Shown in pieces: positions 35,092 to 46,400 of a stretch of DNA of 64,000 nucleotides (the first letter of the stretch is position 1; each line of letters begins with the position of its first letter). The notes below the pieces were generated by a model. It was not told the DNA's origin. It worked only from the letters and a program-made list of their open reading frames with translations, and did no database searches. A program made the translations under genes and the position numbers. Source of the stretch: Meandrina meandrites (lineage: Eukaryota; Cnidaria; Anthozoa; Scleractinia; Meandrinidae); the NCBI GenBank assembly GCA_963693305.1, contig OY855915.1, positions 6,872,607-6,936,606 on the forward strand. The letters are read 5' to 3'.

Positions 35092-37682
35092 GGTTGCTAC
35101 GTAGGAGAATTTGATCCTAGTGAATTCCGTTCAATCCAGCAGGGTGGCCAAGGAGATTAAAAGGCATGCTTTCACTCCCAAGAGACAAAATAAAAAAAAA
35201 GGAAAGATGGAACTACTGCGCGATACTTTTGATTTGAATGGTTGGACTTTCGAACACAGGTTTTCATTGACGTGACATGTAAAGGTGTTTCAAACGCTGC
35301 ATAAGAAACAGAACAACATAAAAGGACTCCTCGATAGCTTTCGTTTTAATCACTGCATAATATGGCTTTACCCACAGAGTGCAGAAAAAAAAAACACCGA
35401 ACCAGGAGTGCATGAAAAAACCAAAATGAGTGTTTACAATAGCTACAGGCCGGGACTCACCCATGTTATAATCGCAGTTTAGTTGAATTGAGGTTTGACT
35501 CTGAGAGTGATGACTTAAAACATACAATTGCTAAAAGAACAATGCGATTGGAGTGTTGGAAATGAAAATTGATTCATATGAATTTTTCTCACCAGAGGAC
35601 AACAATACCTCTAAAACAGCAAGGTTGGGTAATTCTTTAATGTGTGCTTTTTTAAACTGTTTCGCCACTAAACTTAACTATCAAAAACATAAAATAGCAA
35701 AATGAAAAGAAAAAAGTTTGTAAACAAACCACCCTGCATCTTTCTCAAACTCGTGATATGTTTACCTGTATCTCATAGGAAACCTTTGCAATAAAACAAT
35801 GAGCAGCTACTTATCAATCTACGTAAAAGCACGCTAAGGAAACACATAGATTCACAAGAAGCATAGACTTCGCACATTCATGTTTTCTGATTATGTTTAG
35901 TAAATAATGTCCGATTTGTGGAATCGAAAGTATATATCTACCCTAATGGGTACAAATCAGTTTCAGGCCACAAATTGTACTATTTGTCAGGAAAATGCCT
36001 CATAGCTGTTAAGCTTTTTCACAATGGCTAAGATTTTTTCACTTGAATTGGTCATGGCGATTATGAAACAATTCCCATAGTGCACACATTTATAAGTACC
36101 ATAGGCCATACATTTTTGCGGTACCCAAAGACATGTAAAATGTAATGAATACATAAATGAATATGTACACTTGTTACGTTTCCTTTTTGTTGGTAGCCGT
36201 AAGTGATGTGTATAAATGAAGAGTTGCTAGAACAATTGTTACTTCAGAGTTCAATTCAATCATGTTACTTCAATTGTTAGCTTAGGCTTTACTGTACTAT
36301 AGCACCGTACCAAGAAATGTGTAATCCGTAAAACCTTCAAAGCTCCATTAATCCACCTTTAAAGCACTTTGGTGGAGGGGCGGAGCATATTAGAGAGGGG
36401 TTGCTTATTTTAAGTCATATATCAGTTAGGCTATACTTTGAGGAAATAAAGCGGATTTATTTAAATGCTAAATGCTGTTTGGTAACACATTTTCACAACA
36501 CAGTAAGAACAATACGTAGATGTGGTGGATGAAAAACTTTAAAGGCGTGGAAGTACCTTGTTTCCTTATTTACTATGCAGAAAAGGGAGGCAAGCTTTGA
36601 GGTATGGGATATCCCAAAGGTACTAGTTAGAAGCACGCACTCATTCATCTGTAGTGTTGGAATAACCCAGAGATACCAAAGCAGCTGGAAAGCTATCTCA
36701 AAGTTTTATTTCAAAAGTTGGTTTGTATGATGTTGTTGGTCTGTTTTTGTTTTGCTGTTATCTGGTTATTGTTTTTTTCTTTTTTTTAATTTCGACTTGA
36801 TTCAATTCCACAACAGGAAGCCAATTTTTGGCCTCCGACTGTGCAGTCCAATTAAAATTAAAACTATTGAAAAAAGTATAGTTTGGCACCTTAATTAATA
36901 AACTTATAAAAGACTGATCTAATATAACCTCCCTAACAACTAATTTAGATTCGATTCTTTCGGGAGGTAAAAAATAATACATACAAATATTTTCAACAAA
37001 TAAAAGATATGGTGAATGAAATGCATGGTAACTAGTCAGCGATTTCGTGAACAGTGGTCTATGACCGCCAATTCTGCACAATCCAATGGGGAGCTTTAGG
37101 AAACCACGATGGCAGACAACTTTAGTTAAGGAAACAAAGGGTTTAATGAGCAGCAAAATAGCTGTGCACGTGCTTTATAACTATTGGCAAATTTCTTTCC
37201 CGTCTTTTAAAAAACAACAACGCAAAATGACTAAATTCTGCGTATCTTGAGCCAGCGCGCTAATATTTCGATTTTTTGTTTTAACTAAACCTCAGCTTTA
37301 TTTCGATTTCACAATCGAATGTATTTTTCAGTACTTTGGTTCGCACTCACAGTTGACGCATCATAGACGCTGTTCACGAAAGCAGCTTTCAAAATTCTTT
37401 CTCGGATTTCCCCAAGAAACGCAAAATAACAAATCCATGAAATCCAAGTTTGGATTTTCCAATTAAAATCCACCTCGTAGAAGGATTTCGGTAAGTAAAA
37501 ATGCGTTTCTGGATTTTCTGTTTTATTGGGAAATCCGAAATCGGGAATTCCCAATCGATTACACCCTATAATGTTTTGAAAGGAAAAAGAGTATTCATTG
37601 AAAATGATGGATTGTGATAGAACGCATGTCGTCGACAGGTAGCTGATAAGTTCTTTCGATACAACTCATTTATTGCTGGTTG
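35092..37682. other. Gene-free spacer
   Basis: No gene supported. The region around 37310-37560 has repeated GGATTTTCC/GGAAATCC blocks in both orientations, a sign of a small dispersed element. The rest shows nothing distinctive. Confidence 0.4.
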
Positions 37683-38336
37683 AGGGTCTCAATGGAGTTA
37701 AACGTTAGCCGTAAAACCGGCCAAAAACTTAGCCGTTATGCGTAAACATTGACAAATTGTAACCGTAAAAAATGTCTGGCCACGAAATACCACGAAAGTG
37801 AGATTCTCAAGATCTCTTGTGAAGATTTTTGTCTCACCTTTTGCTGCTAAGAAGGGTTTCTGAAACAAACCTTTTGCATAACTTTATTCCATTGAAGAGT
37901 CCTTCAAGAGTTCCAAATCACGGACAACAGATAATTATTCAAATATAATAATGGACGGACCATTAGAAAAGTGATGGGGGGGGGGGGGGGGGGAGGATGG
38001 GGAAAAAAACAAAACAAACAAAGATTGATGCAAGAGAAAATGTCCGAAAAAATTAATGTAAGGAAAAACGCTAAGGAAAAAATCATGCACAAGATGGGCT
38101 GCATTCATTCTTCTCGAAACGTGTTTCAAAGCACATCACAATCAGTGCTAACTTTTGGGCCCCTCCCCTAAAATCCGTTCCTACGGGCCTGGCAGATATA
38201 TCAATCACACAATTTTTCACTGCAAATTAATTTTTACCTCGTCTGTTAGCTGTAATGGAACAAAATTAACCTTTAGCCGTAAAAAAGCTAAAATATTAGC
38301 CGTCAACCGTAAAAGCCACTGCCCCTTTGAGACCCT
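37683..38336. mobile_element. Non-autonomous hAT-like element with 8-bp target duplication
   Basis: A 654-bp element with 10-bp terminal inverted repeats AGGGTCTCAA and TTGAGACCCT, flanked by GCTGGTTG at 37675-37682 and 38337-38344. An 8-bp duplication and short TIRs fit the hAT superfamily. Both subterminal regions carry repeated TTAGCCGTAAAA-type motifs in both orientations, likely transposase-binding repeats. A run of 16 G lies near 37977. No transposase is encoded. Confidence 0.85.
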
Positions 38337-38344
38337 GCTGGTTG

Positions 38345-39159
38345 TAATATTGTGAAAAGATAGCTTTCATCTTTATAAACGTTTTTTTAGTAGAAGCTAG
38401 ACGCCTGATTTTCGCCAGCTGATTTGAAATGCATAAGGTTGACTGTAAAACACTTTTTTTTAGAAAGCAGCCAGTTTTGAATGTCAAGTTTCGGATTAAT
38501 TTTAGCCACAGTTAATTAATGTTAAGGTTCTATTTACATTTACATTACAGGTTTGGTTTAGCAATACTAATAAAAGCTAAAGGAAAATAAATATTTGAAT
38601 GTCACAAAATAGCCATTTACGATCATCCCTGCTGCATATACATGTAGTGATGCTAAAATGATACGAATGCATCAAATGTAGCCATGATTTTGATTATGTT
38701 GATGGTTGGTCCACTGAGGATAAGTCAAGGCATTAAAAGCAAAATGACAGACAGAAGGAACAATTGACCACTAGTGATAGATTGCTCCCTTGACTGATCA
38801 ATTTCATAAAACCAAATGTTTATTCAGGAAAATTAAAATTAAAAGGATTTCATAATAAAACATAAGTATAATTGCATACAGCTCAGATTCACAATTATTC
38901 TGCCGAGAAAATAGAAAATTGTTGTTAATTATAATAGAGGAGTGTTTGGAACTTATAATTAGAGTGAACTCAGGGAAACTCATTGTGACTCTCACTGAGC
39001 AAGGAGGACTATTCCACTGTTTGCTTTATCACACAGAAGTCTTGAAAGGTCTTTATTGACAGTCGAACAACTCAGCTGATAACACAATATGACAGGTCAG
39101 TACCTTAATTAAAGGACATTTTTCCGCCTAACCTGCAACAGTGGGGTTTAATTTCAACC
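38345..39159. other. Upstream region of R9
   Basis: No gene or clear repeat recognised; AT-rich. Confidence 0.4.
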
Positions 39160-40110
39160 ATGTTCAATAACACTTCTTCTCTTGATATGAGTTTTCCCAC
39201 CGATTGTAGCTCGGACGGTGACAAAAGAGTGGACGATTCTTTCTTTTTCGAAGCTGCTTTCTTAACTTCTATAACAATTGCCGTTTTAGCACCGGTGGCA
39301 GTGACGGGAAATGCCCTGATTTTGGCGGCAATTTGGAAGAAGACGTTTGTGAGAACACCGTTTCATATTCTTCTGAGTGGTTTAGCATTTACTGATTTGT
39401 GTACAGGACTCATCGCCCAGACTTTCTATTCGGCAGCCACTTTTATGTCCTTAGGAACTACAAGGATTGCTTGCGATAAGTCCAAGCTCATTACTAGCAT
39501 AAGAACAATTGGCGCCGGCAGCGCCATCTGCTTTATTGCCACTACGGTTTTTCTTAATACGCTCATTTCAATTGAACGATGGCTGCACATGTCTCGACGA
39601 TCCTTGGTTACATCGCGTCGTGGATGTTTCATCGTTATCACACTGTTGCTTTTTCCATTTCCCGCAATTGTTTTGCGCGTTTTGGCAAATAAAAGTCAGA
39701 CATATGGAAATTACATGAGTATAGCAATAATAGCAACGACGCTCACCTGCTATCTCGTTACGTCATTTGCCTATTTTAAAGTTTACCGAATTATTCGCCA
39801 TCATCAACAGCAAGTTCAAGCCAGCGAAACGTCTCAGAATTTTGGTCAACAAGCAATAAACCTAGCTAAATACAAGAAATCTGTGGCCACGATGTTTTAT
39901 ATTCTATTGCTATTTACTTTATGTTTCATACCATACATTGTTTCTAGTGGGGTCTATGTCAGTCATCGGTATAGTTTAGAAATATATGTGATCGATAGGG
40001 TGACATTGTTGCTTTTATTTTTGTCTTCCACGCTCAACCCAGGACTTTACCTCTGGAGAATGAATGATATTCGTAATGAAGTGAGAAAAATCTTTTGCAA
40101 GGACATCTAA
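39160..40110 (+). CDS. Receptor R9, class A GPCR (group III)
   Basis: A 316-residue receptor. N51 in TM1, D79 in TM2, ERW at 139-141, loop block QNFGQQAINLAKYKKSVAT, CFIP in TM6, NPGLY at 293-297 and tail IFCKDI with a possible lipidated Cys. The N-terminus MFNNTSSLDM has sequons. It has unusual residues in extracellular loop 1 (SLGTTRIACDKSK) and no TM5 Pro. Flanking repeats are few compared with the rest of the array, so it looks like an older, stable member. Confidence 0.95.
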   Translation: MFNNTSSLDMSFPTDCSSDGDKRVDDSFFFEAAFLTSITIAVLAPVAVTGNALILAAIWKKTFVRTPFHILLSGLAFTDLCTGLIAQTFYSAATFMSLGTTRIACDKSKLITSIRTIGAGSAICFIATTVFLNTLISIERWLHMSRRSLVTSRRGCFIVITLLLFPFPAIVLRVLANKSQTYGNYMSIAIIATTLTCYLVTSFAYFKVYRIIRHHQQQVQASETSQNFGQQAINLAKYKKSVATMFYILLLFTLCFIPYIVSSGVYVSHRYSLEIYVIDRVTLLLLFLSSTLNPGLYLWRMNDIRNEVRKIFCKDI

Positions 40111-40647
40111 AAAGAATCTCAAAGTATTCTTCCCTGGACGCGACACAGATCCTTCAGATTGTGCATGGTTCTTAATGTGGGATATCTGAATATAATCAAT
40201 ATTCAATACAATTTTACTGTCAAATCAATTGAAATGAAAAAAACAACAATGGTAAAATTTTCAAATGTATAAACACTGTGGCCTCCTTGATCGAGTCAAA
40301 AATTGTTTGTAAATGTAGACATCCGAACTTTATTTATTTATCTCTTAGGAATGTTTGGAATCTGTTGATTACTTAATAATTAATTCTTTAAAAATGTTTC
40401 ATACACAACACTCCAGACCACTGGATGATATTTATTGGTGTTGTAAATAAAAATTGATATCATTGAAATTGATACCTGTGTCGTTTCTCTGTTGCTGTTG
40501 TTGTTGTTTATGTTGTTGTCGTTGTTGTTGTTTTGCTTTTGCTCATCCCACATCTCTTTAACTTTATCGACTTCAATCAAACATAGGTTTCGTTCCATGT
40601 GTAAAGTTTATTTTGTATTGTCAAAATCAGATTCACGCGAATGTATA

Positions 40648-40823
40648 GGCCATTTTCGAGATGCCTTCTTCCTCTGTTTCATAACGAGCCCTGGTGAACG
40701 ACCTTTCATATGGAAATTAGCTTCACTTCCAGGTCCACTGTCTTGCAAACCAAGCTAATCTTTATATTAAGGGTTGTGCAACAGGACCTTTGAAACAGAG
40801 GGTAAAAGGCATCTCGGAAATGG
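40648..40823. mobile_element. MITE-like foldback element
   Basis: A 176-bp segment with imperfect inverted ends GGCCATTTTCGAGATGCC and GGCATCTCGGAAATGG, plus inner inverted pair CCTCTGTTTCA and TGAAACAGAGG. The ends resemble those at 45443-45802, so both belong to one family. No clear target duplication was seen. Confidence 0.7.
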
Positions 40824-40889
40824 TTATTGTCACTTATTAAAAACTAGCAATGGTATATTACAATTCCTGAGTTTTGATTGGCTAATAGG

Positions 40890-40917
40890 CAATGGTATAT
40901 GAGCTCATATACCATTG
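40890..40917. repeat. Perfect 28-bp palindrome
   Basis: CAATGGTATATGAG followed by its exact reverse complement, just after TTTTGATTGGCTAATAG. Part of a repeat-like region that also has AACAATTATTCCA and TGGAATAATTGTT arms near 41000-41055. Confidence 0.85.
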
Positions 40918-41569
40918 ACCACAAATTTCTTAGCCGATACGCGTCAACGAAAACAGCTGGGGAGCTCAAATATTGCAATTCTTTTGGGCGTTTTTAAAAC
41001 AATTATTCCACTCTACCATCTCATATTATCCAACGCACGCTCGTGGAATAATTGTTAAATAGCCCTCGGATATACAAATTCATTCAAATTCATGCCCCCG
41101 CCATGGTACAAAGGGGAGGAGGAGGGGTAGGTTGATAGAACCGTAACCGTCGCGTTGATGGCAAATGGTTGAAAAAAAAAATTACGGAAGGGATGAATGA
41201 CAACTACTGAAAGTTTAAGAAGCACGAAGTAAACCTTCTTTTCAACGTTAAGAACCCCCCCCCCCCCCCCCCCCCTTGCACTCCAAGGGATAAGTTTCTT
41301 TTTTGCCCAAGGTTATCCACTAAGTGTTGCCCCTAACGCTTAATTTTTAATGTTATTTTTAAATGCGGAAAATAAAAGATATTTGTTGTGGGTGTGAATA
41401 CTCCATCATTTTCGAGGTGGGCCATTGAACCTTTGCTATAATAAATCTTTCAGTGAAAATCAGATATTTAACATAAAGTCATTCAGTCACAATTGTCACA
41501 GAAATTTTCAAGTGTTCTTATGTTTAATTAAAACCGGTTACACATTTGCTCAATAATTTGATTCGAATG

Positions 41570-43110
41570 CCATCGCTAGTATCCGTTTTAATAAACGCTT
41601 TATTCGATTGCAATAATTTATTTTTTAACCCCCAATGTATTTCTTTCAATTAATTTCGGTAAAATTCGAAACCAGGCTGAACGCAATTTAAAATTTTAAA
41701 GCTGCAAGTAATGTTATGTTACTATTTCCGCTTTTCTTAGGTACTTTGGTTTCCCGCAAGAATAACACGATCACCATCGATGTATTTCCCAAAGCAACCC
41801 ACATGGGCAGGTATTTAGATTATTCTTCTCATCATGACAAAAGCCATAAGATCAGCACAGCTGAGACCCTCCTACACCGCGCAACCAAACTCCCTAGTAC
41901 AGCGGGTGGGAAAAATACCGAAATCAACCACGTCACTGATGCTCTACGAGCTAACAACTATCCTTCTGTTTCTAATATCCTATTTTCCAAACCACCCACA
42001 CATGCCATTCCTTCACCAGAAGAACTTGTTTGCATGTTTTTTAAATAGGCTGCGCCTCTAGAGAATTCTAACAGTTACGCTGTCCTTCCTTTCATCAATG
42101 GTGTCACGCAACCACTAACAAGAATTCCTCGAAGACTCGAAATTCAAGTCATTAATAAGCCCTTGAAAACTTTACAACAGGAGTTTCCTTCTCCCATATT
42201 CAGACCATCTATTGAACATCAACCGAACGTGGTTTACAAAATACCTTGTGCCGATTGTGGTTGGTGCTATGTAGGTGAAACTGGCCGGTGCTTTGAAACT
42301 CGCAAGAAAGAACATATCAGGAATGTCAAAACCTGTGCTAATGGCTCAAACATTGCGAAACATGCGTGGTCATTCGCATTAGAAAAACTTTGGAAGCTTG
42401 GCACACCTCTGCTACTGAGCATGCTGACAATAACTTCAAGCCGATTCCAAACCAGTATTGTATTCTTTTTAAGAAATAGTCAGCTAATTAGCACATTTTC
42501 ACTTTGTTTTTGTTCCTATTATTGTTTTTATCTCACCTTTTTTGTATATATTATATTCATCTTGTATTCCATTTTTATCCGTCGAAGGCTTTGGAGCGAC
42601 AGCCGAAAGCATTATATTCTTTTAAAAACATTTTAAGCCAGTGAACGTTTTTATTGTCGTTTCTATCATGTAACAGAATTGCTTGATAAAAATGACCTAT
42701 CTCCGTCCATCTATTTAATTAAAAAAAGTAACTAATCACGATTCTTACAGCACTGCAGGACTCTTTCAGTATCTTATTAAAAGATGTGTTTGTTTTTCTT
42801 TGTTTCTATCGCTAGTATCCGTTTTAATAAAGCTATATTCTATTGCAATAATTTATTTTTTACCCCCTTTTTATTTCTTTCAATTATTTTCGGTAAAAAT
42901 CGAAACTAGGCTAAATGAAATAAATTTTAAAGCCGCAAATAATGTTATGAAATATTGTAAAGATGCATTACTATTTCCGCTTTAGTGTTAAACTGTAACA
43001 AAATTGCGTGATAAAAATGACCTATTTTCGTCCATATATTTAGTTACAAAAAGTAACCGATCAGGATTCCTACAGCAAAAAATGTCTTTGTTTTACTTTG
43101 TTTTCATATC
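41570..43110 (+). repeat. Diverged tandem direct repeat interrupted by the Penelope fragment
   Basis: 41570-41736 plus 42666-42780 correspond to 42805-43110: both contain ATCGCTAGTATCCGTTTTAA, a stretch of T-rich sequence, TACTATTTCCGCTTT and TGATAAAAATGACCTAT in the same order. The second copy is uninterrupted. Confidence 0.75.
41737..42665 (+). mobile_element. Penelope-like retroelement fragment with GIY-YIG domain
   Basis: The left part encodes FLGTLVSRKN then DVFPKATHMGRYLDYSSHHD, like the C-terminal end of Penelope-like reverse transcriptases. A stop follows at 42046-42048. The right part carries NVVYKIPCADCGWCYVGETG, the GIY-YIG endonuclease core of these elements, and then a deletion and frameshift before the C-terminal QYCILF. 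The 3' end has GGCT/AGCC arms with CGAAAGC, as in the copy at 59004-59935. The surrounding sequence recurs without an insert near 42975, which gives approximate borders. Confidence 0.85.
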
Positions 43111-43463
43111 AAGACATTCTACCTTTGAAATGTTTATATAAAATACAAGTTAAGCAAATTGGAAATTTAAGAGATTTATGCTTTATTCTGGCTACGGCCC
43201 TCCATATTTTATATATAGCAAATTGCTTTTTTGGACACCCAGCGGCTAGGTCAGTTGTTCTGAGCAGATATACTCGAACCGCCAGGAGAGAAACTAGTCA
43301 AACCATTTAAAGGCTTTTACTAAAAGCTTTAATTAAGAAATATGCATATCACTTTTATCGAAATATGAAAAGATACCGGATATGTATTTTTAAATCAACA
43401 AAAAGGAAAACATTAAAGTTGTCGGACTGAACATCTGTGGAACATCGCCATCGAAGCTAGACA

Positions 43464-44345
43464 ATGCTCAACAACACTACTTCCAACAAAAGCGATTTCG
43501 AGGGAGTTGCTTTTTCTATCGTGATCGCGGTATTAGCCCCGGTGGCAGTGGCTGGAAATGCGCTAATTTTGGCAACAATCTGGAAGAAAACGTTTGTAAG
43601 AACACCATTCCATGTTCTTCTGAGCGGATTAGCGTTCACTGATTTATGCACAGGACTCATCGCTCAGCCGTTGTATGCTGCGCCAAACTTTATATACATC
43701 GCAAACCGAAGGGTAATCTACAATACACCAACGCTTATTGACACCATAGACACAATCGGCGAGTGTAGTGCCATTTACTCTATTTCTATCACGGTTCTCC
43801 TTATAACACTCATGTCCATTGAACGATGGCTGCACATGTCTCGACGATCCTTGGTTATATCGCGTCGTGGACGTTTCACTGTTATCATTCTGTTCATCAT
43901 TCCAATTCCCATAGTTGCTTTCCGCGTACAACAAGGACGGAGTACACTTCTAAATATTATGATTATCACATTCCTACTTTCATGTTATCTAACCACGTCC
44001 TTCGCCTATTTTAAAGTTTACCGAATTATTCGTCGTCACCAACAACAAGTCCAAGCAAACGAAACATCTCAGAATTTTGGTCAACCGGCAATAGATCTGG
44101 CGAAATACAAGAAATCTGTGGCCTCGTTGTTATATATCCTACTGCTATTTTCCATTTGCTTCTTGCCTTATATTGTCTACACTGGCTTGTTTCTTAGTCT
44201 AGGGGATGGTTCAGAAATAATTCTGCTCAACAGAGTGTCCATGGTGCTTTTATTTTTGTCCTCTGCGTTAAATCCCGGCCTTTACATTTGGAGAATGAAC
44301 GATATTCGTAATAGAGTCAAACAATTTTTCTGTAGGGACGGCTAA
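43464..44345 (+). CDS. Receptor R10, class A GPCR (group IV)
   Basis: A 293-residue receptor with the shortest N-terminus of the array (about 17 residues before TM1) but still sequons in MLNNTTSNKS. N32 in TM1, D60 in TM2, ERW at 120-122, a canonical loop block QNFGQPAIDLAKYKKSVAS, CFLP in TM6, NPGLY at 270-274 and tail FFCRDG. Extracellular loop 2 is minimal (QQGRSTL), typical of group IV. The ATG follows a leader containing CATCGAAGCTAGACA. Confidence 0.95.
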   Translation: MLNNTTSNKSDFEGVAFSIVIAVLAPVAVAGNALILATIWKKTFVRTPFHVLLSGLAFTDLCTGLIAQPLYAAPNFIYIANRRVIYNTPTLIDTIDTIGECSAIYSISITVLLITLMSIERWLHMSRRSLVISRRGRFTVIILFIIPIPIVAFRVQQGRSTLLNIMIITFLLSCYLTTSFAYFKVYRIIRRHQQQVQANETSQNFGQPAIDLAKYKKSVASLLYILLLFSICFLPYIVYTGLFLSLGDGSEIILLNRVSMVLLFLSSALNPGLYIWRMNDIRNRVKQFFCRDG

Positions 44346-44468
44346 AGGAAATCTCAAAGTATTCGACCTTGTTGACGCTGATTATATCGATACTTCTCAA
44401 TAACAATAATAATACAATGAAGATGGATTTTTCAACAATGACACGACCATGGGACAAAAAAAAATTCT

Positions 44469-44537
44469 GAGTCCCCGACGGGAATCGAACCCATGGCCTC
44501 CCAGATCAGCTCTAACCAACTGAGCTACAAGAGACTC
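44469..44537 (-). mobile_element. tRNA-derived SINE-like sequence
   Basis: The minus strand contains TAGCTCAGTTGG (RNA polymerase III box A) and GGTTCGATTCC (box B) about 27 bases further on, between GAGTCTC and GGGACTC ends that pair. The anticodon arm is several bases too short and the spacing after the acceptor stem is wrong, so it is not a functional tRNA gene. It is a tRNA-derived retroposon head or tRNA relic. Confidence 0.65.
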
Positions 44538-45442
44538 AATTCTCAATACAATTCTTAATACAATGGCAATAATATAGAAATGTTTCTGATTTTGTTGCTT
44601 AAGGGAATTAGAACAATTGTAAACAATTGTAGACATCCTAACCATCTTTTTCGATCTTTAGTAATGTTTCGAATTTGATGGTTACCGTTTTGTGAAACTC
44701 TGTAATGTAGCGGCGAATGTTGGCCACCACTTGTGTTTAAATTCTAAATTACAAACATGGAGTACATTTCTCAATCCGAGCTTGCATTTGCATTAACTCT
44801 TTTCCTCGTTAGTGAAATATGTAAAATTGAAAATGTTTAGTCTTTGTGGAGTCTTTACTCGAACTTTTCTTGCATTGAAATTATAAATAGGAAACGTACT
44901 ATATGGATCTGTTTTTGTAATTCATTATTCCATCAGTGGTGTATTTTCATGCAATTTATCTTATGTCTGGGAAATATGTAAAACTGAAATTTTTTGTCTA
45001 GTCCTTTCTAGAACACGTCAAGTTTCGGATGTAAAGTAGCAAACGTGCCATATGGGGTACCATTAGTATTCCACTATGTATACACGACACAGCTGTTATA
45101 TTTCTGCAGAGTCGTTGCTGGAAGCCTTAAAAACAAAAATTTATCAAATTTCCATGGCCTTATTTATTTTAAGTTGGTGCTTGAAAACAGTTTAAAATAA
45201 ACTGTATATTGTAATGAACTGTAGAATGTTTTTACAAACTAAAAAACCTTTCAAAGAAGGCTTCAGCCAAGCCCTGCTAGCTGATAAAAAAGTAATACTT
45301 GTTAATAATGCAATAACGGTATAAGCACAAATTTAAATTATAGTGACATAGAACTGAAATTTTCTTGGAAATTACCCACAACACTGTCATTGTTGTCACC
45401 AATTATAACCTGGGATTAAAAGTTACGGTAACCAATGCAATA

Positions 45443-45802
45443 GGCCATTTCTGAGTTGCCCTCTTGGCCTCATTTTAAGGTGTCTCAATACAGTTCTCAA
45501 TACATGGAAATATCGATTTTCTTAAAAAAATATATTATTCCAAACGTCAATCTAATACTAACATCTGGTGAAAATTTCACATCGATCCGATTCCGGAAAA
45601 GTCTGCTAAACAGCCAATTGAAGATATTAGGTATGGTCCAGAAAAAAACTGTATTGAGACACGCCTTAAAAACTAGTTCTCGTGTGAAAACACCCGAATG
45701 AAAATGAAACAAATGGACAAACAGGTGAAATTCATTTTCATATGAATGGTTTTGCGCGAAGACTGGTTTTGACAGAAAGGCACAAGGTAACTCGGAAATG
45801 GC
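45443..45802. mobile_element. MITE-like element, outer
   Basis: About 360 bp with inverted ends GGCCATTTCTGAGTTGCC and GGTAACTCGGAAATGGC (15 of 17 core positions pair). Same family as 40648-40823. It is interrupted by a second inverted-repeat element. Confidence 0.7.
45477..45667. mobile_element. MITE-like element nested in the previous one
   Basis: About 190 bp with inverted ends AAGGTGTCTCAATACAGTT and AACTGTATTGAGACACGCCTT. The nested arrangement gives an order of insertion: this one is younger than its host, if both are mobile units. Confidence 0.7.
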
Positions 45803-45840
45803 ATGTTAGTATTTTTTTTTTCCAAAAGTAATATGTATAT

Positions 45841-45972
45841 GTAACAGGACTACATGCTTGTCCAATTTGGAAATAATTGGATGAAAAAATTCCGAGGACA
45901 GACAAAGTTTGCTGTCAGAGGAATTTTTTAATCTAATTATTTCCAAATTGGACAAGCATGTAGTCCTGTTAC
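45841..45972. repeat. Long foldback element
   Basis: A 132-bp near-perfect inverted repeat, arms of about 60 bases beginning GTAACAGGACTACATGCTTG, with a loop of about 10 bases at 45903-45912. Parts of the arm (AATTGGACA) recur at 46660-46730, so the region to about 46740 may be one larger element. Confidence 0.9.
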
Positions 45973-46109
45973 CTATTAATTATATAGCTAGTCAAACAAT
46001 CCAGCGTAAACGCTTATTTCCAAAACGGAAAAAAGTAGAGTAATAGCAAGTTAACATAGCATCTGCAACTCATTCAAAGCATTGCCTTCACGAATAAAAC
46101 TTAACAAAA

Positions 46110-46400
46110 CAGTGCAGTTTTATTCATCTGAGTTTGTGAAGCTTGCTACAAGGTGAAATCCAACATCGGTCGATCGATCGATATAAGTCGTCAACAAAGT
46201 GTCCGAACGAGCCTTGCACCTTATTGCCATCCTCCTTTCTGCTCTCCGGTTCAGATTCGTCGCTGTTCTTTTTTCGAATTTGATCAAAAAACGACAAAGA
46301 ATTGCTTCTAGCTCATGGCGAGGAATATCTTCCAACTTTTTCCTTCGCTGCGCTGCACTTAAGTTCAGCTAAGTTTTCTTGTCTTGAAATTGTTTTGGCT
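46110..46400 (-). pseudogene. Relic coding fragment, possibly Crypton/DUF3504-type
   Basis: On the minus strand a frame reads RRKKLEDIPRHELEAILCRF followed by LIKFEKR. An (I)P-x-EL-x-x-LLCxF-x-x-x-RK pattern is familiar from the start of tyrosine-recombinase-derived (Crypton/DUF3504, ZMYM-like) proteins in corals. After this the frame loses resemblance; another frame is more acidic. Family assignment is from memory of the motif and is weak. Confidence 0.3.

Larger units (their letters stand above)
40111..43463. other. Repeat-rich spacer between R9 and R10
   Basis: No host gene supported. Contents: a TTG-rich microsatellite at about 40490-40537, a foldback element at 40648-40823, a palindrome at 40890-40917, a C run near 41257-41275, a direct repeat interrupted by a Penelope-like fragment, and the R10 upstream region. 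Confidence 0.55.

Noticed and set aside
36758..37156. 132-codon minus-strand frame
   Set aside because: AT-rich, no recognisable domain, ends in a Lys run coded by a T tract; no support from repeats or splice signals.
37977..37992. CRISPR or other short-repeat array around the G run
   Set aside because: It is a homopolymer inside a hAT-like element, and no regularly spaced repeats occur anywhere in the window.
42800..42985. Small AT-rich frame as a gene
   Set aside because: It is the intact copy of a diverged direct repeat and has no domain.
44469..44537. Functional tRNA gene
   Set aside because: Boxes A and B are present, but the anticodon arm is too short and the spacing after the acceptor stem is wrong.
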